Of a stretch of 11,401 nt of DNA, positions 1 through 7,488 are shown piece after piece. How positions within the stretch are numbered: position 1 is the first letter of the stretch; each line of letters begins with the position of its first letter. The notes under the pieces are model-generated. The model was not told the DNA's origin. It saw only the letters and a program-made list of their open reading frames with translations, and ran no database searches. The position numbers were made by a program, and so were the translations under genes. Source of the DNA: an uncultured Bacteroidales bacterium (GTDB lineage Bacteria; Bacteroidota; Bacteroidia; Bacteroidales; Paludibacteraceae); contig CALCGX010000028.1 of assembly GCA_937901225.1 (NCBI GenBank), positions 1-11,401 of the forward strand. Reading direction: 5' to 3'.

Positions 1-238
1 GTGGACTGCTTCTGCATATTCTGCTATCGCCAATGTGAGTGTGCATGATATGAACCCTTCGTATTCTTACAATGCGCGCAAGGATGATCCTGATATCTTG
101 AAGCGTAAAGTGGTAAAAGGTGGTAGTTGGAAGGATGTGAGCTATTATCTGCAATGTGGTGTTCGTACTTATGAATATCAGTATGAGAGCCGCTCCTACA
201 TTGGTTTCCGTTGTGTTCGTTCGTACATTGGTAACTAA
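1..238 (+). CDS. gldK: GldK/PorK, T9SS outer-membrane-associated lipoprotein (C-terminal end, 5' truncated by window)
   Basis: Only the last 79 codons are present. The frame is open from position 2, so the gene starts outside the window and the GTG at 35 is not its start. The visible part is the end of a formylglycine-generating-enzyme-like (sulfatase-modifying factor) fold: VVKGGSW, then a Cys-Gly-Val-Arg segment, then YIGFRCVRSYIGN at the C-terminus, matching the family pattern of GGSW followed by GFR. In Bacteroidota this fold directly upstream of gldL is the lipoprotein GldK/PorK, which with GldN/PorN forms the large periplasmic ring of the type IX secretion system. The lipoprotein signal cannot be seen here. 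The assignment rests on the C-terminal motif plus the gldLMN genes that follow 49 nt downstream. The fold also occurs in unrelated proteins, so context carries much of the weight. Confidence 0.88.
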   Translation, partial: WTASAYSAIANVSVHDMNPSYSYNARKDDPDILKRKVVKGGSWKDVSYYLQCGVRTYEYQYESRSYIGFRCVRSYIGN

Positions 239-287
239 TAAGATAACTAATTAATATAGTATATTGTTTGTATAAAATAAAAAGATT

Positions 288-1211
288 ATGTCAGAAAAAG
301 TAAATGATGTCAATAAAAAAGGGGGCTGGGCTCGCTTTATGGAGTGGTATGGTTCGTACCAAGGTAAACGTGCGGTAGGTATGGTGTATTCTATTGGTGC
401 AGCCGTTGTGATTGTAGGTGCATTGTTTAAGATTATGCACTGGCCAGGAGCAAGTACTGTGCTGATTGCAGGTATGTGTACCGAGGCGTTGCTTTTTATG
501 ATTGGTTGTTTGGATAAACCACACCCAGAATTTCATTGGCATGAAGTTTTTCCACAATTGTTAGGTCATGGTACTGAACCAGGATTGTTGGCAGAAATGC
601 AAGCACGTCCAAAACCAACATTGATGGGAGGTGCTGAAGGTTCTAGTTCTGCAAGTGTGCCTGCTTTGAATGAAAAAGAATTGGAATCCTTGAAGGCTGG
701 AATAGGTAATTTAGCTAAGACTGCTGCTCAGTTGAGCGAATTAAGTACTGTAGCAACCGCTACTAATAAGTTGACAAGTAAATTGGATGCTGCATCTGAT
801 GCTGCGGAGCAGTTTGTTAGTGCGGGTAAGATCATTAGCGAAAAGAGTGATGCACTTGGTTCTGTATATGCACAAGTAACTCAAGATATGCAAAATGTAG
901 CTAAAGGCACCAAGGAGTACGAAGTTAAAGTGGCAGATGTTGCGAAACAATTGACAAGTTTGAATGCAGTATATGAGTTGCAATTGCAAACCTTGCAAAA
1001 ACAAGTAGAGGCATATAAAGCACAAACCGAGAAGGTAACTGGCGCTACTGCACAGGTAGAGACTTTGACTGCTACTGTTAAGCAAATGACTGATGCAGCA
1101 GGAAATGCGTTGAAGAGTCAAGAGGCATATGTTGCTGGTGCAAAGCAATTGGCTAATCAAGTAGCTGATTTGAATAAAGTATATGGTAATATGTTGAATG
1201 CGTTGGCATAA
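288..1211 (+). CDS. gldL: GldL/PorL, T9SS inner-membrane motor protein
   Basis: This 307-residue protein is close in length to PorL of Porphyromonas gingivalis. Two transmembrane helices lie at about residues 31-49 and 55-75, joined by the short motif KIMHWPGAS, which is typical of GldL. The second helix carries an intramembrane glutamate, E66 (GMCTEALLF). In studied GldL proteins the equivalent acidic residue is needed for proton flow. After the helices comes an HPEFHWHEVFP segment, then a long Ala/Gln/Leu/Thr-rich stretch from about residue 125 to the end with heptad-like spacing, likely a cytoplasmic coiled coil. GldL and GldM form the proton-driven rotary motor that energises type IX secretion. 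The ATG at 288 follows an A-rich leader without a Shine-Dalgarno sequence, as is usual in this phylum. Very similar bases (AAATAAAAnAGATT) precede gldN. Confidence 0.95.
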   Translation: MSEKVNDVNKKGGWARFMEWYGSYQGKRAVGMVYSIGAAVVIVGALFKIMHWPGASTVLIAGMCTEALLFMIGCLDKPHPEFHWHEVFPQLLGHGTEPGLLAEMQARPKPTLMGGAEGSSSASVPALNEKELESLKAGIGNLAKTAAQLSELSTVATATNKLTSKLDAASDAAEQFVSAGKIISEKSDALGSVYAQVTQDMQNVAKGTKEYEVKVADVAKQLTSLNAVYELQLQTLQKQVEAYKAQTEKVTGATAQVETLTATVKQMTDAAGNALKSQEAYVAGAKQLANQVADLNKVYGNMLNALA

Positions 1212-1244
1212 TGTCGCGCGCGTAATACCTTATTATAATATAGT

Positions 1245-2795
1245 ATGGGTGGAGCTACGAACTGTCCGGAAACCCCGAGACAAAAAATGATTGGTATGAT
1301 GTATCTGGTGTTGACCGCCATGTTGGCGCTCAACGTCAGTGCAGCAATTTTGAATGGCTATATAGCTGTGGATGATAGTTTGCATGCTACTATCAGTGCT
1401 ACTGAAGAAAGTAATGGTGAAGCATATGCTCAGTTTGAAGCTGCTCTTAGTCAAAATGCAGAGAAAACACAGACGTGGTATGACAAAGCCATGCAGGTAA
1501 AGCAAACTTCGGATGCTTTTTATGCATATGTGCAAAATTTCAAAGATGAGATGGTTGCCATTGCAGATGGTGCTGATGCTAAGAAAAATGCTACACTTCG
1601 TGATGTGAAAAAGCAGGATGATACTAATGTGCCTCAGCAATATGCCATTGAAGAGGGAAATGCGGCGAAGTTGAAAGATAAAATTCATGCCTATCGTGAT
1701 TTTATGATTGATATCACAGGCGAGAGTCCTGCATTGGATAAAGAGTTTATACAAACATTTCATACTCCTCGTGGAACGAATACAAGTGGTGATTCCATCT
1801 CTTGGGAGGAAAGTTTGTTCCATGAAATGCCGATGTGTGCTTGTATTTCCGTATTGACTAAGTTGCAAAATGATATTCGCCATAGTGAAGGTCGTGCAGT
1901 ACGTTATTTGTTGACCCAAACTGATGCAGGTGACTTACGTGTGAATAAATTTAGTGCGCACATTATTCCTTCTGCTAAGTATATCATGAAGGGGCAGAAA
2001 TATTCTGCACAAATACTTTTTGCCGCCATCGACTCGACACAAGCGTTGGAGTATTATGTAAATGGGCAGAAACTGAATAGCCATGGTGTGTATGAAATTG
2101 TGGCTAATAGTGTCGGAATGCAGAAGATTAAAGGTCAAATTGGTTATATGGATCAACAAGGTGTGATGCAATATTTGCCATTTGAAGATGAATACACGGT
2201 TGGTGAGCCTGCAGCGACCATTTCGAATACGGAGTTGAATATTATGTTTCGTGAGTATGCAAACATATTTTCTATTTCGGTACCTGGTATAAGCAACGAT
2301 TTGATTGATATAAAATGTTCGCATGCGACTATAACTAAACAAAACAATGGTTCTTGGGTTATTAATCCATCGAAGAATTCTCCAGACAAATTGACCATAG
2401 AGGTGTATGCGAAGATGAATGGCAATTCGTTGGCAATGGGTGCACAAGAGTATCGAGTGCGCGAATTGCCAAATCCTACCGCATTCTTTGAAGTGGATGG
2501 TACGTTAGTGGATGAAGGAAAAATTTCATTTGTAAAACTTAGAAATCCAAAGAACAAATTTGTGGCATCTTATGGCTCTGAAGGATTGGTTCAAGCCAAG
2601 TTTGAGATTGTAAGTTTTCAAGTACGCTTACCTTCTGGTACATCAATTCAGGTGCAGGGTAATCAATTCAACAAACGTGCTTTGGATGCAATCGGTAAAT
2701 TGCAATTGGGTAGTGTTATTACCATTATGTCAATTAAAGCTAAGGGACAGAATGGAAGTGAGCGACCACTACGAAGTATTGTTATAGAGTTATAA
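1245..2795 (+). CDS. gldM: GldM/PorM, T9SS motor partner spanning the periplasm
   Basis: The 516-residue length matches PorM of P. gingivalis. The N-terminus has a short cytoplasmic tail (CPETPRQKMIGMMYLVLTAM), then one transmembrane helix at about residues 15-35, then a long periplasmic part with no cysteines in the first hundred residues after the helix and many beta-rich stretches, fitting the multi-domain dimer known for GldM/PorM. The single helix packs against the GldL helices, and the periplasmic arm reaches the GldK/GldN ring, carrying motor rotation to the outer-membrane machinery. The gene begins 33 nt after gldL; the spacer contains an odd CGCGCGCG run and then an A/T-rich leader, with no Shine-Dalgarno sequence. 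The start is well placed because the family N-terminus begins just here. A long antisense frame overlaps the first part and is a shadow of this gene. Confidence 0.96.
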   Translation: MGGATNCPETPRQKMIGMMYLVLTAMLALNVSAAILNGYIAVDDSLHATISATEESNGEAYAQFEAALSQNAEKTQTWYDKAMQVKQTSDAFYAYVQNFKDEMVAIADGADAKKNATLRDVKKQDDTNVPQQYAIEEGNAAKLKDKIHAYRDFMIDITGESPALDKEFIQTFHTPRGTNTSGDSISWEESLFHEMPMCACISVLTKLQNDIRHSEGRAVRYLLTQTDAGDLRVNKFSAHIIPSAKYIMKGQKYSAQILFAAIDSTQALEYYVNGQKLNSHGVYEIVANSVGMQKIKGQIGYMDQQGVMQYLPFEDEYTVGEPAATISNTELNIMFREYANIFSISVPGISNDLIDIKCSHATITKQNNGSWVINPSKNSPDKLTIEVYAKMNGNSLAMGAQEYRVRELPNPTAFFEVDGTLVDEGKISFVKLRNPKNKFVASYGSEGLVQAKFEIVSFQVRLPSGTSIQVQGNQFNKRALDAIGKLQLGSVITIMSIKAKGQNGSERPLRSIVIEL

Positions 2796-2810
2796 AAAAT
2801 AAAATAGATT

Positions 2811-3740
2811 ATGAAGAAATTATTTTTTGTTATCGTTGTGCTATTCGGATTCTCTGCGGTTCAGGCTCAACATCAAATCAATTCATTCTTTGATGACATG
2901 GGATTGGTGCGTATTGAAACTCAGGAATTGTCGGAGTCAGCAGACTCAATTGTGACTATTTTTCACCGTTCTGATGATATTGTATGGTCGCGCGTGGTAT
3001 ATCGTATAATAGATTTGCGTTTCAAGCAGAATTACCAACTTTATACTCCGCTTTCTCCTTTTGACCCAGCTTATAGTTCATTACTAAAAGTAATGCTTAT
3101 GGCTGTTGCAGATGGTATGCCAGTTTATGCGAAGGATAATAATGGTGATTTGAGACCCTCTTTTAAGGCGGATGCTAAGATAGTGGGAACTGATGTTTTT
3201 TCACTGTTGGATGTGTATAATTTGACTGATTTTGATGCAGATGAAGAAACACGAGCATATGAGCGTATTTTGCGATTGGATTCAGCTCAGAATGTGGAAT
3301 TCAATGCGGGTGCTTTCCCTCGTTTTGCCAAGAATCAGTTGAAATACATGATTCAAGAGGTAGTATTCTTTGATAAACACTATTCACGTATGTATTCTAA
3401 AATATTATCAATAGCTCCAATGCATGCTGATAATATTCTGAGCGAGGATGCTACCGTGATGGCGGCATTGTATCAGCAGATTCTTTTCTGGGTACCATTT
3501 GATTCGTTCCGTCCTTATTTGGCTCAGCAGTATATTATGCCGAAGGGTAATGACACGAAGCGTGTTACGTATGATGAGTTCTTTGCTCAAAAGTTATACA
3601 CCTCGTATATTGTTGGTACCAACAACATTTACAATCGCTTAATTCCTGAATACGCGACTACTTTTGAAGAAATAAAGAAAGAACAAAGCCGTATTGAATG
3701 GGAGTTGCTCAGCGCAGAACAAGATCTCTGGGAGTATTAA
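2811..3740 (+). CDS. gldN: GldN/PorN, periplasmic T9SS ring protein
   Basis: The 309-residue protein starts with a clear Sec signal peptide (MKK, a hydrophobic stretch, then SAVQAQ), with likely cleavage after A19. No lipobox cysteine is present, so the mature protein should be soluble in the periplasm. The mature part shows GldN-like features: a segment with Ser-Asp-Asp-Ile-Val-Trp-Ser-Arg near residues 54-61, the sequence YQLYTPLSPFDPAYSSLL, and a charged, helical C-terminal end rich in Glu and Tyr. In the family, GldN/PorN pairs with GldK/PorK to form the ring to which GldM couples. The gene begins 15 nt after gldM and is the last of the cluster here. The hairpin that follows suggests the transcript can end at this point. 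The position directly after gldM makes the assignment strong. Confidence 0.93.
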   Translation: MKKLFFVIVVLFGFSAVQAQHQINSFFDDMGLVRIETQELSESADSIVTIFHRSDDIVWSRVVYRIIDLRFKQNYQLYTPLSPFDPAYSSLLKVMLMAVADGMPVYAKDNNGDLRPSFKADAKIVGTDVFSLLDVYNLTDFDADEETRAYERILRLDSAQNVEFNAGAFPRFAKNQLKYMIQEVVFFDKHYSRMYSKILSIAPMHADNILSEDATVMAALYQQILFWVPFDSFRPYLAQQYIMPKGNDTKRVTYDEFFAQKLYTSYIVGTNNIYNRLIPEYATTFEEIKKEQSRIEWELLSAEQDLWEY

Positions 3741-3751
3741 GAATTATTGTT

Positions 3752-3773
3752 GGGCAGGTTGATAAACCTGCCC
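3752..3773 (+). terminator. Hairpin between gldN and ftsX, probable terminator
   Basis: A perfect 9-bp inverted repeat, GGGCAGGTT/AACCTGCCC, with a GATA loop starts 11 bases after the gldN stop and is followed by TTTCT. The stem is strong but the T tract is short and interrupted, so termination may be partial. The 3' arm ends only 13 bases before the ftsX start, so readthrough or a promoter at the hairpin would be needed to express ftsX. Confidence 0.7.
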
Positions 3774-3786
3774 TTTCTGCTATATA

Positions 3787-4647
3787 ATGAAACGTCGTAG
3801 CTTATTCAATATGTATTTTACCACAACGATTTCCATATCGTTGGTGTTGTTCTTGGTGGGATTGGAGTGCGTGGTGCTGATGTCTGCGCATGAGTTGGTA
3901 CGCCATGTGCGTGAGAATGTGGTGTTGACTGTGGTACTTAGCGATATGGCTTCGCAAGAGGATGTAGCGCGTTTGGATAATTTAATGCAAGTTGCACCAT
4001 ATGCAAATGGGAGTGACTATATCTCACGTGAAGAAGCGCTGCAAGAGCATATTGATAATCTCGGAGAAGATCCACAAAAGTTTTTGGGTTATAATCCTTT
4101 GACTGATGCCTTTGAAGTGAATCTGCATGCTGAATATGCCCAAATAGACAGTATCCACGTTATTGAACAAAGTCTGTTGGCTCTGCCCTATGTGGACAAA
4201 GTGATTTATCAGGCAGATATTGTTAAGCAATTGGATAGTAATTTGCAAGAAGCCTCGTTGATATTATTAGCGATTGCGTTGGCTTTGTTGGTAATTGCGC
4301 TAGTGTTGATAAGCAATACTATTCAGTTGCAAGTATATTCCAAACGCTTCTTAATCAATACAATGCGTTTGGTGGGAGCTACCCCATGGGTGATTAAATG
4401 GCCGTTTATCCGTAGAAATATGTTGATGGGTATTGAGGCTGCGTGTGTTGCCCTATTGATGTTAGCCGCTACATACTACTATTTTGTCAATCGTTTGGGC
4501 ATTCGATTATTTGCATTAACAGAGCAGAATATCGCTATTATAATTGTCGCTGTAGTATTTGTAGGATGGTTTATTACCTTCTTTGCTTCATTAGCAGCTA
4601 CCAATCGATATATACGAATGAAAACAAGTAAAATGTATGAAATTTAA
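3787..4647 (+). CDS. ftsX: FtsX, cell-division ABC-transporter-like membrane protein
   Basis: The 286-residue protein has the FtsX layout: a short basic cytoplasmic N-terminus, transmembrane helix 1 at about 12-33, an extracytoplasmic domain of about 120 residues (38-155), then three more helices at about 157-176, 214-234 and 248-271. The cytoplasmic loop after helix 2 carries the conserved stretch NTIQLQVYSKRFLINTMRLV followed by GAT, where FtsX touches its ATPase FtsE. FtsEX controls peptidoglycan hydrolases at the division site, and the extracytoplasmic domain contacts the hydrolase or its activator. No ftsE is present in the window, which is common in this phylum. The gene starts just after the terminator-like hairpin and its 3' end overlaps the next gene by 11 nt, so it appears to lead a packed transcription unit. 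Confidence 0.94.
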   Translation: MKRRSLFNMYFTTTISISLVLFLVGLECVVLMSAHELVRHVRENVVLTVVLSDMASQEDVARLDNLMQVAPYANGSDYISREEALQEHIDNLGEDPQKFLGYNPLTDAFEVNLHAEYAQIDSIHVIEQSLLALPYVDKVIYQADIVKQLDSNLQEASLILLAIALALLVIALVLISNTIQLQVYSKRFLINTMRLVGATPWVIKWPFIRRNMLMGIEAACVALLMLAATYYYFVNRLGIRLFALTEQNIAIIIVAVVFVGWFITFFASLAATNRYIRMKTSKMYEI

Positions 4648-4855
4648 TCTTCCTAAACTCAATGCTATTCTAATCGCCATTGCTTTGGTTGTGATTGTAA
4701 TTGGTTTTGCGCTTATGACAGGGGCCCCTAGTGGCGCTACTGAATACAATCCTGATATTTTTTCTTTTCGTCGAATCACAGTAGGTCCAATGATTTCCTT
4801 GTTTGGATTTCTTGTGATGATAGTAGCAATCTTATATAAACCTCGTAAAAAATGA
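4637..4855 (+). CDS. DUF3098 small membrane protein
   Basis: This 72-residue protein has two transmembrane helices, about residues 7-28 and 50-68, joined by a loop with the motif YNPDIFSFRRITVGP. The C-terminus is basic (YKPRKK), which predicts both ends inside the cell. The motif, the size and the position between ftsX and uppP match the DUF3098 family of Bacteroidota, whose function is not known. The start codon lies inside the ftsX end (11 nt overlap) and the stop overlaps the uppP start as ATGA, so translation of all three genes is likely coupled. The neighbours suggest a role at the envelope or division site, but this is inference from location only. Confidence 0.88.
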   Translation: MKFNLPKLNAILIAIALVVIVIGFALMTGAPSGATEYNPDIFSFRRITVGPMISLFGFLVMIVAILYKPRKK

Positions 4856-5658
4856 GTTGGTTTGAAGCCTTGATTTTAGGCATCATTCAGGGGCTTACTG
4901 AATTTTTGCCTGTTTCTTCGTCTGGTCACCTTGAGATTGGTCAGGCATTGTTGGGTACAGCAGGAGAAGAAAACCTCATCTTTGCTATCGTGGTACATAC
5001 TGCCACTGTATTATCCACACTGGTTGTTCTTTGGAAAGAAGTTGCGCAGTTGTTCAGAGGTACCTTTACAACTACTCAATGGAATGAGGATAAGAATTAT
5101 GTGGCCATGATATTGGTGTCTATGATACCTGTTTTTGTTGTAGGAATGTTCTTCAAGGAGCAAGTGGAGGCTTTCTTCGGAAATGGCTTGCTGCTTGTAG
5201 GCATCTGTCTTTGTGTTACAGCCGTTTTGCTCTATTTTAGCGAATGGTTGAGCAAACGTCGTGCAGGATTGGGGCACGAGGTTGGCTATAAAGATGCAAT
5301 AATCATTGGCCTTTCGCAGGCTGTTGCTGTATTGCCAGGACTTAGCCGTAGTGGAACAACCATCGCTACAGGTTTGCTTTGCGGAGTTAAAAAAGAGAGT
5401 GTTACAAAATTCTCTTTTTTGATGGTATTGATTCCTATTCTAGGAGAGGCTTTTCTTGAATTATTGGATCTTTTGAGTGGTGAAGTGGTTTCTTCTTTGG
5501 GCCTACTGCCTATGATGGTGGGCTTCTTTGCTGCGTTTGCCTCAGGCTGTTTGGCATGTAAATTTATGATTAATATTGTCCGTCGCCAAAAACTAATATA
5601 TTTTGCCATCTATTGTCTGTGCGCGGGTATCTTCTCTATTGTATATGAACTTTGTTGA
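4852..5658 (+). CDS. uppP: Undecaprenyl-diphosphate phosphatase UppP (BacA family)
   Basis: UppP removes one phosphate from undecaprenyl diphosphate so that the lipid carrier for peptidoglycan and other cell-wall polymers can be reused. Its loss or overproduction changes bacitracin sensitivity. The 268-residue polytopic protein shows both signature regions. The first is QGLTEFLPVSSSGH at residues 13-26, containing the Q-x-x-x-E motif with E17 and the histidine H26. The second is LPGLSRSGTT at 161-170, including the arginine of the PGxSRSG motif. Between and after them are several hydrophobic helices, in line with the family. It overlaps the DUF3098 gene by 4 nt (ATGA) and truB by 14 nt. Pairing with ftsX places two cell-wall functions in one unit. 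Confidence 0.97.
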   Translation: MSWFEALILGIIQGLTEFLPVSSSGHLEIGQALLGTAGEENLIFAIVVHTATVLSTLVVLWKEVAQLFRGTFTTTQWNEDKNYVAMILVSMIPVFVVGMFFKEQVEAFFGNGLLLVGICLCVTAVLLYFSEWLSKRRAGLGHEVGYKDAIIIGLSQAVAVLPGLSRSGTTIATGLLCGVKKESVTKFSFLMVLIPILGEAFLELLDLLSGEVVSSLGLLPMMVGFFAAFASGCLACKFMINIVRRQKLIYFAIYCLCAGIFSIVYELC

Positions 5659-6340
5659 GGGGGAGATATTAGCATTTGACAAACCCTATCGCTGGACCAG
5701 TTTTGATGTGGTAGGTAAGGCGCGATGGTTGTTGTGCAAAAAGTTAGGTGTAAAAAAACTTAAAGTGGGTCATTCTGGAACGCTTGATCCGCTTGCTACA
5801 GGGGTTGTCGTAGTATGTACTGGTAAAAAAACCAAGCTTATAGATCAACTCCAAGCACATCAAAAAGAGTATGTGGCTACCCTTCAACTTGGTGCAACGA
5901 CACCTAGTTTTGACCTTGAAAAAGAGATTGATGCCACATATCCTACAGCGCATATCACGCGTGCATTGATTGATGAGGTAATTCCTACTTTTGAGGGTGA
6001 GCAGTGGCAAGTGCCTCCGATGTTCTCAGCGGTTAAAGTGGATGGCAAACGTGCATATAAATTGGCGCGTCAGGGTGAAGAAGTAGAACTTAAGGCCAAA
6101 CTGCTGGTCATTGATGAAATTGAAATACAAGGATTTGATGAGCAAGCCATGCAACTAACATTGCGTATCGTTTGTTCAAAAGGTACCTATATCCGTGCTT
6201 TGGCGCGAGATATTGGTCAACGCTTAAATAGTGGCGCACACTTGATTGCTTTGCGCCGAACAAGAGTGGGGGATATTCGTGTGGAGGATTGCATAACATT
6301 CGAACAATTTACAGCTTTGATAGATAATGAAATTAAGTAA
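5645..6340 (+). CDS. truB: tRNA pseudouridine(55) synthase TruB
   Basis: TruB converts uridine 55 in the T-loop of tRNAs to pseudouridine. The 231-residue protein begins with GEILAFDKPYRWTS, the conserved entry motif (usually DKPxGxTS), and has the catalytic motif GHSGTLDPLATGV with nucleophile D48. Later motifs include QVPPMFSAVKVDGKRAYKLAR and CSKGTYIRALARDIG, which contact the tRNA. The C-terminus is short and lacks a PUA domain, as is usual for short TruB forms. The start at 5645 is preferred over an upstream in-frame ATG at 5603 because the protein family begins here and the longer form would add 14 non-conserved residues inside uppP. It overlaps uppP by 14 nt and queA by 14 nt, which suggests coupled translation. 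Confidence 0.96.
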   Translation: MNFVEGEILAFDKPYRWTSFDVVGKARWLLCKKLGVKKLKVGHSGTLDPLATGVVVVCTGKKTKLIDQLQAHQKEYVATLQLGATTPSFDLEKEIDATYPTAHITRALIDEVIPTFEGEQWQVPPMFSAVKVDGKRAYKLARQGEEVELKAKLLVIDEIEIQGFDEQAMQLTLRIVCSKGTYIRALARDIGQRLNSGAHLIALRRTRVGDIRVEDCITFEQFTALIDNEIK

Positions 6341-7433
6341 CTTCAAATTCAAATTACCAGAGGAGCAAATTGCTCAGTTCCCAAGTCGCTTTCGTGATGA
6401 AGCGCGTTTGCTTGTACTACATGCCAAAACAGGGCAGATTGAGCACAAGATGATGAATGACTTGGCATCATACTTCGATGAGGGAGATGTGCTCATCGCT
6501 AATGATACCAAGGTTTTTCCAGCTCGCTTATATGCTCAAAAAGAAAAGACATTAGCCAATATAGAGGTCTTCTTGTTGCGTGAATTGAGCCATGAGAACC
6601 GCTATTGGGATGTGCTCGTTGACCCTGCTCGTAAGATTCGTATAGGTAACAAACTTTTCTTTGATGAGGATGCTACTGTTGTAGCAGAGGTGATTGATAA
6701 TACCACTTCGCGCGGTCGTACATTGCGATTTTTGACAGATTATGAAGGGGATGAATTTGTACAGCATCTATATGCAATGGGTAATGCTCCGTTGCCTAAA
6801 TACATCCGTCGTCCTATGAGTGAGGAGACTTTGGAGCAATATGAAGAGGTCTTTGAGGATTTGCCAGTAGATGAGATGGACAACGAACGCTATCAAACTG
6901 TTTTTGCGGACAAGATAGGTGCAGTGGCAGCACCAGCAGCGGGTATGCATTTCTCTAAGAATCTCCTCAAACGTCTTGAAATACGCGGTGTAGAGACCTA
7001 TACACTTACTTCACACGTTGGTTTAGGTAACTTCAAGTCGGTTGACGTAGAGGATTTGTCAAAGCATAAGGTAGAGAGCGAGCAAATCTCTATCCCACAA
7101 ACGGTAGTGGATGCGGTACATGGTGCACAGCAACATAATCATCGTATATGTGCTATTGGCACAGAGGTAATGCGTGCGTTGGAGCATGTGGTAGGTACTA
7201 ATGGTCAGATTAAGGCATACGAGGGATGGACCAATAAGTTCATCTATCCTCCATACGATTTCACGGTGGCGAATGCATTCTTCGTGAATTTCTATATGCC
7301 ACTCTCTACTCAACTGATTATGGTGGCTACTTTCGGTGGTGTAGATGTGGTGATGAAAGCTTATCATGAGGCCGTCAAAACGGGGTATCGTTTTGGTGAC
7401 TATGGTGATGCCATGCTTATCCTTATGGATTAA
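6327..7433 (+). CDS. queA: S-adenosylmethionine:tRNA ribosyltransferase-isomerase QueA
   Basis: QueA transfers and rearranges the ribose of S-adenosylmethionine onto 7-aminomethyl-7-deazaguanine in tRNA, giving epoxyqueuosine at the wobble position of His, Asp, Asn and Tyr tRNAs. The 368-residue sequence has the family motifs in order: NDTKVFPARL (59-68), GNAPLPKYIRRP (152-163), YQTVFADKIGAVAAPAAGMH (189-208), TSHVGLGNFKSV (228-239), GTEVMRALE (278-286) and GWTNKFIYPPYDF (300-312), then a C-terminal FGDYGDAMLI (356-365). All key regions appear intact. The start lies inside the end of truB, so two tRNA-modification genes are translationally linked. Other queuosine genes are not in the window. 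The gene is the last of the overlapping series; about 55 nt separate it from the preferred ung start. Confidence 0.97.
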   Translation: MKLSNFKFKLPEEQIAQFPSRFRDEARLLVLHAKTGQIEHKMMNDLASYFDEGDVLIANDTKVFPARLYAQKEKTLANIEVFLLRELSHENRYWDVLVDPARKIRIGNKLFFDEDATVVAEVIDNTTSRGRTLRFLTDYEGDEFVQHLYAMGNAPLPKYIRRPMSEETLEQYEEVFEDLPVDEMDNERYQTVFADKIGAVAAPAAGMHFSKNLLKRLEIRGVETYTLTSHVGLGNFKSVDVEDLSKHKVESEQISIPQTVVDAVHGAQQHNHRICAIGTEVMRALEHVVGTNGQIKAYEGWTNKFIYPPYDFTVANAFFVNFYMPLSTQLIMVATFGGVDVVMKAYHEAVKTGYRFGDYGDAMLILMD

Positions 7434-7466
7434 CCATTAACCCCTTTCAAACTCTTATAACTTTTA

Positions 7467-7482
7467 ATGCGGCATGCCGCAT
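7467..7482. promoter_or_regulatory. 16-bp perfect palindrome just before the ung start, possible operator
   Basis: The bases ATGCGGCATGCCGCAT read the same on both strands with no spacer. The last base is six bases before the preferred ung start at 7489. The absence of a loop makes an RNA hairpin less natural and suits binding by a dimeric protein, though a hairpin with a small loop could also mask the start. A weak -7-like TAACTTTT lies at 7458-7465, immediately upstream, but without a good -33 element. No regulator is identified. Confidence 0.4.
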
Positions 7483-7488
7483 AGCGAT

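Noticed and set aside
1233..1919. Long antisense open frame of 228 codons opposite gldM
   Set aside because: It is Ser/Ile/Cys/His-rich with no recognisable domain and lies fully across a clear gldM gene; its openness follows from the codon bias of gldM.
1..3740. gldKLMN as an undescribed secretion system
   Set aside because: Order, sizes and motifs match the known type IX secretion core; nothing extra is inserted in it.
5603..5644. Upstream ATG extending TruB by 14 residues
   Set aside because: The extra residues lie inside uppP and are not TruB-like; the family N-terminus fits the ATG at 5645.
7474..7488. Upstream ATG extending Ung by five residues
   Set aside because: The codons derive from a perfect palindrome, and homologues in Bacteroidales start at the MNV position; kept as an alternative only.
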